Assembly: GCA_027257055.1 (NCBI GenBank) | Contig: JAPVLO010000969.1 | Span: 186,001 to 250,000 of the forward strand | Reading direction: 5' to 3' | Source of the DNA: Cephalopachus bancanus | Taxonomy: Eukaryota > Chordata > Mammalia > Primates > Tarsiidae | Length of the DNA stretch: 64,000 nt | Part shown: positions 53,282 through 64,000 of the stretch, piece after piece | How the letters are laid out: each line of letters begins with the position of its first letter | Numbering within the stretch: position 1 is the stretch's first letter | The notes under the pieces: model-generated | The model's input: only the letters and a program-made list of their open reading frames with translations | Database searches by the model: none | What the model was told of the DNA's origin: nothing | Translations under genes and position numbers: made by a program

Positions 53282-53356
53282 GCATTTCTTCTATCACCTT
53301 CTAAGACTTAGAGTGCTCTCTACATTCAGCTAGCAAATGGTAGGAAAGAGTTTGTA

Positions 53357-53373
53357 CAGGCGCCCCCTGCTTG
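53357..53373 (-). promoter_or_regulatory. CTCF-like motif (sequence match only)
   Basis: Minus strand reads CAAGCAGGGGGCGCCTG, close to the CTCF core (AGCAGGGGGCGC). Lies 55-71 bp beyond the L1 duplication, in old LTR-like sequence. Binding is not shown by sequence alone. Confidence 0.4.
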
Positions 53374-53459
53374 TTAAAGGCAAAGACCTAGAAGTACCAT
53401 TTCTTGTCTGCTCATATTCTACTAGCTAATACATGTGATGGTTTTGTACTGCAGGATAT

Positions 53460-55170
53460 AGATTCTGATGTAGATATACACATGAAGTAAGTTTATTGGG
53501 AAGTGTTGTTGGAAGTGACACCTGTAAAAAGGAATAGGAGAAAGTAGGACTGGGCAGAGGAAGAAGTTGGCTGTTACCCAGTTTCAAAAAAGGTCTCAGC
53601 CAGCTGGAAGGTTAAGATGGTCCTTTAGAGTTATCCCATGTTGCACAAGGGTGCCAGTCATTTATACTCTTTCATAGATCATGGGATGCAGGCTATCTCT
53701 GGAGAAGGGGTGTGAGATTGGACAAGGTAACTTTCTCTGCCTCAGGGCAGTTTTCTGAGAGTAATTCAACCGAGAGCTATCATCTGGCAGTCCTTCCAAA
53801 ATCTTGGAAAGCAAATACTTTAGACCTAAAGAGGAGATCTGAGCAGTATATCACAACTTACATCACAACTTATTCAAATGCACTGCTAGGTTTCAGTAGG
53901 GCGTGGAATATGTCATCCAAATCATCTTCCTCTCCTTGACACATTAACACCATAGAAAAGAGAACGTTAATCTTTGGTGGTAATCTCCAACACAGATTAA
54001 AAACATTATTTTTCTGATGCCAGATACGATTTCTAAAGAAGGATCACATTTTTATATTAAGCTATATAATGTGCTTTATAAAACTATTAATGGCATTTCT
54101 TAAAATCAGATTTACTCATATTCATGCATTTGCATTATTTGTAGAATTGCATGTGTTTTCCAATTCATGAATCTTACAAGGTTTATTAAATATTTCCATA
54201 TTTTCAAAATATACCCAAATACACATGGACTCAGTAGAATACATAATTGGTTTTGAGTTATTCCAATATCCACTTCAAATAAGTAATATACATTCAACTT
54301 TTAAATTCTTAAATGTACTTTTTGATGTATGTAAAATGTGATATAAAGTCAACATTACAGGCTCTTTGCTACAATATAAAAGGGTATAAAATAGATTTGA
54401 ATTAATTTTTGTCTGCTAACATAAATTATGGGTGAGCTACATGATTTCTAGTCTTCTTTTATGTGGCAACATTTTTTAAACCAATTATATAATATTGCAA
54501 TTATTTCTAATGAAAATACATTTTTTTAATTCAATTCTATGACTGCATGCATAGCATGAAATTGGAGGTACCTGGAAGGCTTCAAAATTGTGTTGGCCAA
54601 GCAAAGATAATCTTTCATTGAGATTTGTGTTGCAACATCACTAGGGGTTTCCAAGAAGTGCATGTTCCTCCTGTACATGCTCACTCTAATTTAGACCCAT
54701 AAATCACCCTATGACCCTCACCCTAAATTTGGCTCATAGTCTTCAATATTTTCAGTATGACCCGCCTAGTCTACCTCAAGCATAGAGAAGGAGAGGAACT
54801 CCCATGACACTTTCTTTGGCATTAAAGCAACCAATCCTTTATATTTGAGGAGAAACCCATCACATTGAGGCCATAGTCACCCTTTTGTAATTGAACATTC
54901 ATATGGAGAAATATAAAAAGTTATTGCCCCTTTCACCTAGTAATGCCTAAAGTTCCAACCCCAAAGATTAAATTTCTTAATACAATAGCCTGTGTTCAAT
55001 CAAAATACATATATCTTAGTGAAGTAAATGTGGCTTCTATCAGTTATTAACACCTTGATTTAAATGAATTATCAGATTGTTGTATGAAATGGTTTGCTAA
55101 AAGAAGTAGATAAAGCTGAATGCCAACTATATTGAGTAGAGGCAAAAGAGTACCCCGAACTCATGCATGA
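53460..55170. other. intergenic stretch, nothing recognised
   Basis: AT-rich after about 53950. The first 250 bases (GAAGTAAGTTTATTGGGAAG, CAGCCAGCTGGAAGGTTAAG) may be another old LTR piece, but I cannot name it. Confidence 0.4.
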
Positions 55171-55178
55171 GGAGGATG

Positions 55179-55761
55179 TGTTAGTTACCTATTGCTGCAT
55201 AACCAGTTACTCCAAGGTTTAGAGGCTTAAAACAACACTCATTTATTATTTCACAGTTTCTGTGCAATCTGGGCAGAGCTCAACTGGGTCCTTTGTTTCA
55301 GGGTCTATCATAGTATTACATCAAGATGTTGGCTGGAACTATGGTCTCACCTAAAGGCTCAACTGAGAAACAATCTGTTTCCAAGCTCATACAGGTGGTT
55401 ACTGGCCAGTTTCTGTTTCTTGTAGGATTGCGTTTAGTGTCTGTTTCTCACTGATTAAACAGAATGTTCCTTCAGTTCTTGCCAGGTGGGCCTTTTCAAC
55501 ATGGTAGTTTGTTTCATGAAAGCAAAGTAGCTGGAATGAAGAGGGGGGGGAAAGAGAGAGAGAGAGATTTCCAGAAAGAAGGAAGTCACTGCCCTCTGTA
55601 ATCTAATCATGGAAATGATATTCCATTATCTTTGCTATATTCTATTCATTAAAAGCAGGTCACTATGTCCTGCCCACACCATAGAGGAAGGGAATACACA
55701 AGAGTATAAATACCAGAAGTTGGGGATCATTGATGGCTATCTTAAAAACCTGCATACTACA
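55179..55761 (-). mobile_element. MaLR/MLT1-like solo LTR, antisense (family uncertain)
   Basis: Begins TGTTAGTTACCTATTGCTGC and ends TGCATACTACA, so it has LTR-type TG...CA ends. Internal texts include CTTAAAACAACACTCATTTA, AGCAGGTCACTATGTCCTGC and GGGGATCATTGATGGC. No duplication was clear. Confidence 0.75.
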
Positions 55762-55769
55762 AGTGTTTG

Positions 55770-57390
55770 AACATAGAGTAAGGAGAATAGATACCAAACT
55801 TTGCTAAAATCACCCATCTTGTCTTTGATGGGACTTGGCTAAAGTGATTTATCAAATGTCATGATTCTAGCACCATAATCTTGAATTATTATAACATGAG
55901 CTGAATGAAATCTAGAGCTTCTAGAAAGCTTAGTTTCAACATTGACAAAATAAGGATGTTAATGCCTGCTCCAAAGACTTGTCAGTGAAGATTAATTGAG
56001 AATGGTTTTAGAGGCAGAATAATGGTTAATTTTTTTCATGTTTGTAAATGTCTTAATTTTTTATAAAATTATACATGCAGTTACATTAAAAAGACATGCA
56101 AAACACATAGTGTACCATTTAGAATATACAAGTAAATAGTAGAATATCTTATATCTATACTAAGTAGAAAGTATATTTGAGCCATAGATTTGATGGGGAC
56201 ATAATTCTCCGTTTATAGTGGCTAATTGCTGTAAAAATTGCTTTAAAAACTGAGAAATGAAGACAGAACAAATTCACTCCTCAATGCTGAATGCAGACTG
56301 GGAATCTACTCCATCAATGTTCAGTATACAAGAAGCTAGTAGTTATATTTACATGGATGAGACCTGCCTTATCATGTACAAGATTCTTCCCAACATTTAG
56401 AAGGAGAAATCCACATACCCTAAATACAGGCAATTTATCATTGTCTTGGTTCACTGCAACCTGGGGACACTTCTTTATCTCATTTTCTACTTAACTTATG
56501 CCAAACAAACACTTAAAGCGCTCTGTATTGTTGCATTGTGCTATTTTCTCTATTCTTTCCCTTCTAACATAAAGAATTACATTTGGGTATGACTTTTTGT
56601 TAGGTGCCATGTTGTTGTTTTTTACTTCAACCTCTTCAAAATGCATTTTCAACTCATTCATTCAACACATGTTGTTGAGATTTTACAATGACAAAGGCAT
56701 TTTGAAAATCCAGTCTTAGAAATTACAAGACCACAACCAAGATATATGTTGTGAAAGTGATCAATTTACAGTACTGTGATCAACAAAGGCAACATTAGGT
56801 GCCATGTGACACAGAACTTGGAGGCCAAGATTTAAGACGTGCACAGGGAATTACAGTGTGTCAAAGGATAGTTTTCAAAATGTTAAAAACATGATGCTCT
56901 TACAAATATAGAATGACCATGTGTCAAAGATTTGATTCATTAATGAGAAAATCAGCATGATGGTAAAAATGGATCAAAAGGGAGTTTAAAAAGCAGAGAT
57001 TTATATTTTCTCTCAGTAAGCCAAATGGAATGCTGAAATCAATTTACTAATAGATAAAACATTTAATAAATTACAAGGCAATAAAATGCATCCTTTGTAA
57101 TAGTCTTTTCTCTTAAATAGAAATTTATAAATTAATATGTAACTTCAAAGCCTGGATTCGGATTAGTAGTAAACAGTAAATCAAACAAAGGTACAATCCT
57201 CCAAGGAATAAAGTAATTCCTTGAGTGGGCCTGTAGGTCAATGCTTCACTATGACATCAAAATGGCATGCAGTTATTCTTTTGTCTAATCTCTAGGTTTT
57301 GGATACTTTTTCTTACAGGGATAAATGATATGAACATAACCACAGAGGTACATTTTCAAATAATGTCACAAAGATAAGGAGCTGATAGGA
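55770..57390. other. intergenic stretch with MIR and L2 pieces
   Basis: MIR-like text at about 55905-56020 and L2-like CAACTCATTCATTCAACACA at 56650-56720. The rest is AT-rich with no gene. Confidence 0.45.
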
Positions 57391-57394
57391 TTTT

Positions 57395-57705
57395 TTTTTC
57401 TGTAGAGGGTTAGATAGTAAATATTTTAGACTTTGGAGTCCATGTGATCTCTCTTATAGGTACTCATTTCTACCATTGAAACTCAAAAGCAGCCATAGAC
57501 AATAAGTTTGACTGCGTTCCCATACAACTTTTTTAATGGGAAATTTGAATTTTTAATAATTTTAAATGTCAAGAAATACTATTTGTCCTTTACTTTTTTC
57601 CAATCATTTAGTAATGTAAAGACCACTCTGCAGACCATGCACAAACAGTTGGCTTGGTGGGATGGATTTGACTCAAGAGTCATAGTTTGCTAACTCTAAC
57701 ATAAA
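57395..57705 (+). mobile_element. hAT-type non-autonomous DNA transposon remnant
   Basis: TTCTGTAGAGGGTTAGATAG, TAAATATTTTAGACTTTGGA, AAAGCAGCCATAGACAATAA and CATAGTTTGCTAACTCTAAC follow the known text of a common hAT MITE (left GTAAAGGGCCAGATAGTAAA, right GTAGTTTGCCGACCCCTG). Confidence 0.75.
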
Positions 57706-58119
57706 ATAATTGAAGCAAAGAGTTGCTGTTTTGAATCAGTGGTAAATAAGATAGCAAAGAGTTTGGAGCCAGGAAATGTATGACATTGATTAGCTTCCCT
57801 GCTCAGAATTACAGAGAGGTAAGGTCTCAATTTAGGTGTCAGTAGGGGTTTGTTAAATGATGTAGTGCTTGTCTAAGGTTAATATGAAAGAAATGTTTTA
57901 GACTAGGTGCAGGAATGAGAGATCAGAGATAGCAAAACTAAGTAAGAACTTTTCATTACTTAGGTTTGATGAGGTGACAATGTGGTCCAGAGTATAGCCA
58001 AAGAAGAATTTCTCTAAAGAGCAAATATATGTGGCAAGAGAGAGCAAATTCAAAGCTTACAGATAAGATTTAAACCAGGACACGTGAAAGTGAAGATTTC
58101 TTTGTCAGCAAAGGAGCTA

Positions 58120-58148
58120 TGACTTACAACTACGCTGGTTGTAAGTCA
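58120..58148. repeat. perfect hairpin: 11-bp stem, 7-nt loop
   Basis: TGACTTACAAC, loop TACGCTG, then GTTGTAAGTCA, exactly complementary. Confidence 0.95.
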
Positions 58149-59184
58149 GCTGAGATGAAGATGGTCACAGAATTCCAGCAGGTGTTTACCATATTGTTGG
58201 GAATGTTCAAATGGATTTGGGGAGATAGTACTTACCTAGGGAAGGGGAAGTATCTAGGAGAAATTTCCTTAGGTAAGGGAGGGTGAGGGGGCGTAGCAAT
58301 GGTGGGCTGTTCAAAGAAAAATATATAGCTGGATAATAAATCTAAAAGCAGAAGTTGATGTATGTGGAGGTGGGAGTGGTAGTGGTAAGGATGGAGGTAG
58401 AGGGTGTCTTAATGGAATGCAGGAAGGAAAACTAATCTATTTAAAGAAAAGAACACGAAAAGCTGGAAAATTAAGATTGTTTCACGTTATAGAAGTCAGA
58501 TCTTTTGCTCATTCTGAAGAGAAATGATGGCTACGAGTCTAATGTGATATATTGTTCATGGACACATATTGATTTTATTTTTGTTTGTTTTAGACTTTCA
58601 GAAATTAGTGATTAGAATTTAGTAAATACATTTCTAAAGTGGCAGGATATTAGCTAACAGCTAATGGAGATTTTAGAAAGAGCCCCAAGATTCATCTCTA
58701 GTGCCTTAGAAAGTAGTATAAAATAGTGAAAAGAGAGGGCTTGACTTATCTGCTAAAATGCTTAAATTTAGTTAATCTGATGCAAGTAAACAAAAAAATA
58801 ATTGCTTCATGGTATCAAGTAGTTAATCTATTCTTCACATTTAAATCAGTTGTTTTATGTGTAGGAAATAATTTTACTAAACAGTCTTTAATTTTAGATT
58901 TCTATTTCATTCAGCGTTAATATCACTATAGTAATTATTTGTGTTTCTAGTTCCCTGGTTAATGTGACATTACATAAGTTCTTCCATATACAGATAGTTC
59001 CAGTGAACACAGAAAAAAAATAAAGCAAAACATAGAGGATCTGCATTTTAATTCTGATTGGTTATCCCACTAATTGTATGAGCTTTTCAATGTCATGCAA
59101 AAACTTAGGGTTTGGTCTCTTTATGTGTGCATAAAGAGGATTACCTAAAATCTTTATAGATCTAAAACTCAATGATTTTATTTT

Positions 59185-59208
59185 ACTTTTCTTATATATA
59201 AGAAAAGT
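59185..59208. repeat. perfect 24-bp palindrome
   Basis: Left half ACTTTTCTTATA is followed immediately by its exact reverse complement TATAAGAAAAGT, with no spacer. Confidence 0.97.
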
Positions 59209-59898
59209 CCTGTGTAATCTCAAAAAGGGACAGTGAAAATTGCATCTATGGCTTTGGATTCAAACTGAATCCCCAAGGAGTTATGTGTAGGTAGTAATGG
59301 AGATCCTTGAGGCTTTTTAAAAATACTTCAATATATTTCACTATTTTAAAATCTTATTACAATGACACCTCTATCCAAGAGAGTGATTGAAAGACTAATA
59401 TATTTTGTTTGGTATTGAAATCTTATTCATTCAGGGATAGAATATTCTCATGCAGACCAGAAGCTCTGACTGGCACTGGTCACTCTTTGACATCCAACAA
59501 TAATAAAAGGGACCTTTATAAAACAAAGTTTGGAAACCACTGGGTCAAAATGGGTCCAGATGGAATTGTTGCAACAATACTAAGGCCTAATGAGCAGATC
59601 ATTACTCAAAGCCTGACATTGGCAACAATTCCAACATATGGTACAACATCATTGACTCCCAGAAGATGGGACTACTCCACAGCTGTGGTTTGCTTCTGCT
59701 GAAAGAGTATACTTACACACATAATTTGCCACCTGTCAGATAAGACAGGAAAATGTCCTGGATGTATACAAGATATTAAGAGAAGCTTCTGTTCAACACT
59801 GGATACAAAAGAGTGATAGAATTACACAGTCACTTCTATATATAAAAAAATAACAAACTAACATTTTAATGTTTTGAAAAGGACTTTCACATATATAA

Positions 59899-60206
59899 GC
59901 CGGGCTCGGTGGCTCAGCCTGTAATCCCGCGCCTTTGGGAGGCTGAGGTGAGTGGATTGCCTGAGCCCACGGGTTCGAGACCCACCTGGGCAGGCGAGAC
60001 CTCATCTCTACAATAAATCAAAAAATTAGCCGGGCGTGGTAGCGCACACCTGTAATTCCGGCTACTCGGAAGGCTGAGGCGGAAGGATCGCCGGAGCCCA
60101 GCAGGTCGAGGCTGCGGTGGCCGGCAGCGGCCACTGCACTCCAGTCTGAGCGACAGAGTGAGACTCCAACTCAATAAAAAAAAACAAAACAAAACAAAAC
60201 AAAAAA
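59899..60206 (+). mobile_element. Alu SINE, full-length, sense, well-preserved copy
   Basis: Starts GCCGGGCTCGGTGGCTCAGC, keeps both monomers, tail of AAAAC units. Short 9-bp duplication CACATATAT at about 59888-59896 and 60207-60215. Confidence 0.97.
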
Positions 60207-60234
60207 CACATATATTATAATGTTCTCCAATTAG

Positions 60235-60370
60235 ATCTGCACAGCAATCAATTGATGAGGCAAAAAGAAAAGATATCATTTTTATTTGACGATGGAATAA
60301 ACAGAGATTCACAAAGGTAAAAGGCATGCCCAAGAGATCACAGGTAGTAATCCTAAAGCGGGAACATACA
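60235..60370 (-). mobile_element. MIR-like SINE remnant, antisense
   Basis: ATCATTTTTATTTGACGATG, GAATAAACAGAGATTCACAA, GATCACAGGTAGTAATCC follow the MIR antisense order (TTTTACAGATGAGGAAACTGAGG..., CACAGCTAGTAAG). Confidence 0.55.
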
Positions 60371-60387
60371 AGGTATTAGTGAACTAC

Positions 60388-60804
60388 TGTCACACCAGTA
60401 CTGTATAACAAACAACCACAAAATCTCACTAGCACATAAAACCAAACTTTCTTTTTGACTAGACATCTGGGGTAGTCAGCTAATCAGCTGTCTCGATCTT
60501 GGCTGGGCTCACTCATATGTCTAGGGCAAGGCTGACTGCTGGCTAATCTGGAATGGCCTTGGCTAGAGTGACTGGAGAGACTTAGGTCTATATCAGTGTC
60601 TTTTATTTTACAGTTCATGATCCTGAGTATGTTTTCTGGGCAATGGCAAAAGAACAAGACAATGAGCAGAAACACATAAGTGCTTTGCCAGCCCTCTGAC
60701 AACATCTCATTGGCCAAAGTATATCACATGTTCAAACTCTGGAAGTCAGAATCAAGAGGAAGGAAGGGATTAAGATGGGGGCCCACTAATATCTACCACT
60801 TCAA
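60388..60804 (-). mobile_element. old MaLR/MLT1-like LTR element, antisense (family uncertain)
   Basis: GTATAACAAACAACCACAAA, CTCATTGGCCAAAGTATATC and ATATCTACCACTT near the right end resemble the element at 47173. A roughly 420-bp remnant. Confidence 0.45.
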
Positions 60805-60969
60805 ACATCAATCTATGTTTTCTGATTCTAATTCAACCTCTTTTTAACCTTTCTAGTGTGTACAGCTTCCAAACTGAAGCACAATTTCAAGGGAAATAGC
60901 TAATACTTGTATAAATGTGATTTCTACTGAGATGTACTGCATGACAATTAACGTGGCCATCTTTTATTC

Positions 60970-61055
60970 TCCCATTCACTCAAAAATATTTATTGCCTAC
61001 TGTATGCTAGGCACTGTGCTGAGAAGCTTGCTGTTTATAAATGAACACAGCAGTC
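60970..61055 (+). mobile_element. L2-like LINE remnant
   Basis: CATTCACTCAAAAATATTTA, TTGCCTACTGTATGCTAGGC and ACTGTGCTGAGAAGC match the L2 text very closely. Confidence 0.75.
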
Positions 61056-61059
61056 ACTT

Positions 61060-62000
61060 CATTTTTTATAGTCGTATATCAAACCTTTGTGTTTAATCAT
61101 GGTAGTATAAAAGTTCATCTATTTAGACTCCCAAAATTCGATATTCCAATATCAGCACCTGAAAAATAAAGGAGAAAACAGGTTGTAGTTCAGTTGAATG
61201 GTTCTGCTCAATTATCCCGCACAGCTCCTGCAGCAGCTGCCATATCCTTCACGGTCTCACACACCAAATGCACCTTCAATTATTTTCTCTCTCCTCTCAG
61301 ACATGACCCTACTCATAAAGAAAGCCAGCAGCTCTTTACCTGCTGTAATATGCCTGTGACACCCTCAAATTACAAAATTAGTTTCTCACAATGAATGGGT
61401 CAGGTAGAAAAAGCATGGGTATTTCTCCCCAGGTTCATAAAGAGAATGCCATAGGTACTGGCTTGTTTAGAGCTAGAAAATACGATCTAGGTCAGTCATT
61501 TCAAAACTTTTATTATTTTTCTTGTAAACCAGTTGAACTCCCTTGTAAATGTTCAAGTGAAATATTTTGCAGGATCCATGACTTAAAATAGATAGAACAG
61601 ACTTTTCTGGTTAATAAGTGATCACAATCTTACTCAGCTTAGACCAAGATAAATAAAACTAATGGAAGCATTCTGAAAGAATTCAGGTTTCCCTTTGATA
61701 AACCTTGTCCATTTTGAAGATTTTGTTCGCCCTTCTTCCCACCTCCAGCTCCATAACACTCAGAACAATGCTAATATGTGGCATGTATGTTACCACCCCG
61801 ACTCCTGTCCCCACACAAACACAACTAATTAGGTACCACACTGTTTCCTACTAACCTTAAATCAAAGTTCTCAATATAAAACTCACGGAATTCACTATCA
61901 GTATAAACTGTAATTTGCAGTCAAAATAAAGTCTACTTGCAATCTCTGTGAGAGTCTTTCTGTTCACACACAAACATACACACACACACAAGAGTATGCA
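61060..62000. other. intergenic stretch, nothing recognised
   Basis: No gene or named repeat seen. A (CA)n run at 61976-61990 closes the stretch. Confidence 0.45.
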
Positions 62001-62009
62001 TCTTGCTGA

Positions 62010-62165
62010 CATAGAGAATGGTATAATAGACACTGGACACTCAGAAGGGGGAATGGGTGGAAGGCAGTCACCCATCAAGTACAATGTGCACAGGTGGGGG
62101 TGGTGGGTACACTTAAAGCCCAGACCAAAAACTATTTGTACCCCCCGGAGCTATTAATACTTTTT
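62010..62165 (+). mobile_element. L1 3' end (L1MA-like), sense, short
   Basis: CACTGGACACTCAGAAGGGG, CATCAAGTACAATGTGCACA, GGGTACACTTAAAGCCCAGA and CTATTTGTACCCCCCGGAGC are the terminal part of an L1 3'UTR. Confidence 0.75.
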
Positions 62166-62714
62166 AAAGAGTGTGTGTCTTTCTTACACACATTATTTGT
62201 CTTATACTACTTACTAATGTTCCTTGACTATCCACTTAGTTGAAGAAGCTATGAACTGTAAAAGTTGAACTAAGGAATTACAAAGTCAATTCTCAGAATC
62301 TCAGTTGCTCACTTCACCCAGGTAGAATTAGTCTTGAGAAGACATCCTCTGCCCACAGTGTAACAACTCAGAAAAAAACAAATACTGGTGGATATGTGAG
62401 TGTTTGGAGAGTCACCAGAAACCAGAACCTAGAGAGACTTTACTAGTTTATAATACCCTGTGGCTGACTGAGGGGGCATTATACCCCTTTTGGGATACAA
62501 ACCATTTTGTACTAGAAATGGCATTTATAGCAGAACAGTTTATAATTCTGCTTTCCAACAATCCAGAAAGTATTTTTACCACTTCTTCCCTAAAGTAGTC
62601 TGAACGGAGAGAGTAAGAAAAGGTGAGTGGCATCTCAGTGGATTTAAGGTCTGGACATTATATTTGAACAGCTTTATTTTCTCAAATCAGTTCCCTGCTC
62701 CATCTCCCCTGCCT

Positions 62715-62830
62715 ACGTAGTGGCAAAACCATGGGCTTTGGAGTTAGTTAGACCAAGGTCCACCTCTAAGTTCTGTCGTTTGCTTGCTATATTGTTTTAC
62801 TATTTTGGCGTCTCAGAAAGTCCTGTGATC
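62715..62830 (+). mobile_element. MIR SINE remnant (first of two)
   Basis: CATGGGCTTTGGAGTTAGTT, AGACCAAGGTCCACCTCTAA, GTTCTGTCGTTTGCTTGC follow the MIR 5'-to-core order (GGGCTCTGGAGCCAGAC..., CTGCCACTTACTAGC). Confidence 0.75.
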
Positions 62831-62855
62831 CCAAAGTTTCAAAGTATTAGTGTGT

Positions 62856-62980
62856 GGTACAGTAGCTCTGAAGTCAAAAGACTGAAGTTCTAGTACCTGA
62901 TGTGTGCCTTAAAGATCCCTGTGAACTTCAGTGTCTTCATGTATCAAAGAAGGTTGGGTTTGATATGCTGTGAGGCAGTC
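62856..62980 (+). mobile_element. MIR SINE remnant (second of two)
   Basis: GTACAGTAGCTCTGAAGTCA, AAAGACTGAAGTTCTAGTAC, AACTTCAGTGTCTTCATGTA again follow MIR order; lies directly after the first. Confidence 0.6.
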
Positions 62981-62984
62981 CCTA

Positions 62985-64000
62985 AAAGTGCACCACTCAT
63001 ATTTTTCATGAAGAAAAAACTCAGCAACTCAGCTACAAAGAGTGCAGTTCTTCCCATCTGCCTTACTTTTTGATCTGAGGCCAGTATATCCCCAGTAGCC
63101 CCCACCAATGACTGAGCATGGCAGGGGTACCAGAATCTGCCATTTCTGCCCAACACTGTTCTTTAATGGGAAATCTTTGCTTCGAAGCTCCCCATTAGAT
63201 TGGCTAAGACTTTGTTAAAACTGCATTATGGTCTCCCCTGCCTAATGCTGTTTCCTCTCCCTTTCTTTCATAGGTGTCAGATTTGAAATGCAGTTTGAAA
63301 GATTTCCCTGCCCTTTCTCCCTTCCTTTCCCCTTCATTTTTTGCTGACATTATTCCTTTTCTCCAATGAACTCCTTAAACTCCCAATTGCATTTTAAAGT
63401 TTGCTCCCTTGTGGACCCAAACAATACATCAACGCATGCTATCAGATCGACTGCAGGCCAATAATCTTTTAACAAATGAACTCATGTCAGACTGATTCTG
63501 CTTTTTCTTATCTACATATTTGGCATTTTAACAATAAATTTGGATAAGATGAGCGAGATGCTTAGGAAGACCGCACATTTTGGTTTGTTTGGAACAGGAT
63601 AAGTTGACGCCTGTTTTCCATACATCATTTTTGATCTAATATATTCTATTATAAAAATTGTTTCTGAGACCTTGTGATATTGGATAGCTTCTACAATTCC
63701 TTCAGCTTCTAAAATTTAAAATATTCCCATATATTTCCAAAATAGCTTAACATGCTCATCATTGTGATGTTGTTATTCATTCATGTATTCACTTAATTCT
63801 GGAAATATTTATTAAATTTAATTCAACACAATATTATACACTCAGGGCTTGGATAAGAGACAGTAAATACTTAGGTAACATTTTAGGCCAAGTTGTATTT
63901 TAGCAGCGAAACGACTAATTTGAAAGATCAATTTTTACTTGATTTTCTAGTTCACAGAGAGCATTCATAATGGCTAGTCTACCATGACAGATATTTCCTC
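62985..64000. other. intergenic stretch to window end, nothing recognised
   Basis: AT-rich, with pyrimidine-rich text at about 63240-63360. No gene, repeat family or RNA gene seen. Confidence 0.45.

Larger units (their letters stand above)
50954..53285 (-). mobile_element. L1 with 5' inversion (twin priming), about 2.3 kb including a nested Alu
   Basis: 50954 to about 52085 is antisense: T-run, 3'UTR end, then C-terminal ORF2. From about 52086 to 53285 the strand flips to sense and holds the ORF2 reverse-transcriptase region: [30 protein letters not shown] and the catalytic FADDMIVY. The sense half is broken by a frameshift near 52455 and by an Alu (52621-52906). Flanks carry a 17-bp duplication with one mismatch, TTCTTCCATCACCTTCT / TTCTTCTATCACCTTCT (50937-50953, 53286-53302). 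It is a dead copy; the inversion separates the two ORF2 parts. Confidence 0.96.
57710..59890. other. intergenic stretch with a hairpin and a palindrome
   Basis: Apart from an MIR-like piece (about 59030-59170) and the two inverted-repeat structures listed separately, I see no gene or repeat. Confidence 0.45.

Overview
This is a mammalian, and specifically primate, genomic window. It is AT-rich, has short exons in long introns with GT/AG splice sites, and contains at least nine full-length dimeric Alu (7SL-derived) SINEs. It also holds many L1 fragments and old MIR, L2, LTR and hAT remnants. The Alus share diagnostic differences from the human AluJ/S/Y consensus, and the galago/loris tRNA-fused Alu type is absent. 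A non-anthropoid primate such as a tarsier is my best guess, but that species call is inference only. No operon, CRISPR array, phage or bacterial-type system is present.

The only protein-coding gene I can support is the 3' end of IL1RAPL1 (X-linked interleukin-1 receptor accessory protein-like 1), on the + strand. Its last three coding exons are at 16122-16265 (transmembrane helix and juxtamembrane), 29581-29751 (first third of the TIR domain) and 30195-30913 (rest of the TIR domain and the cytoplasmic tail, ending in TGA). They join in frame with canonical splice sites and encode about the last 344 residues of the 696-residue family protein. The signal peptide and three Ig domains lie upstream of the window. 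The 3'UTR follows from 30914 and probably runs to about 33.7 kb, where an AATAAA and a downstream GT-rich stretch occur.

Layout: 1-16121 is the intron before the transmembrane exon (five full-length Alus, several L1s, two of them 5'-inverted, one nested pair, a large pyrimidine tract). 16266-29580 is a 13.3-kb intron with three Alus, L1/MIR/L2/MER5 remnants and a possible antisense retrocopy. 29752-30194 is a 443-bp intron. 33.7-64 kb is intergenic or gene-flanking DNA: mostly unique AT-rich sequence with L1s, old LTR-like elements, hAT relics, two Alus and microsatellites, and no supported gene.

The clearest structures beyond the gene are retrotransposition records: perfect or near-perfect target-site duplications, three twin-primed (5'-inverted) L1s, one L1 nested in another, and an Alu inside an inverted L1. 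Other items are a 24-bp perfect palindrome, an 11-bp-stem hairpin, a CTCF-like motif and an unexplained 214-codon open frame. All are hypotheses for checking. I found no convincing previously undescribed system.
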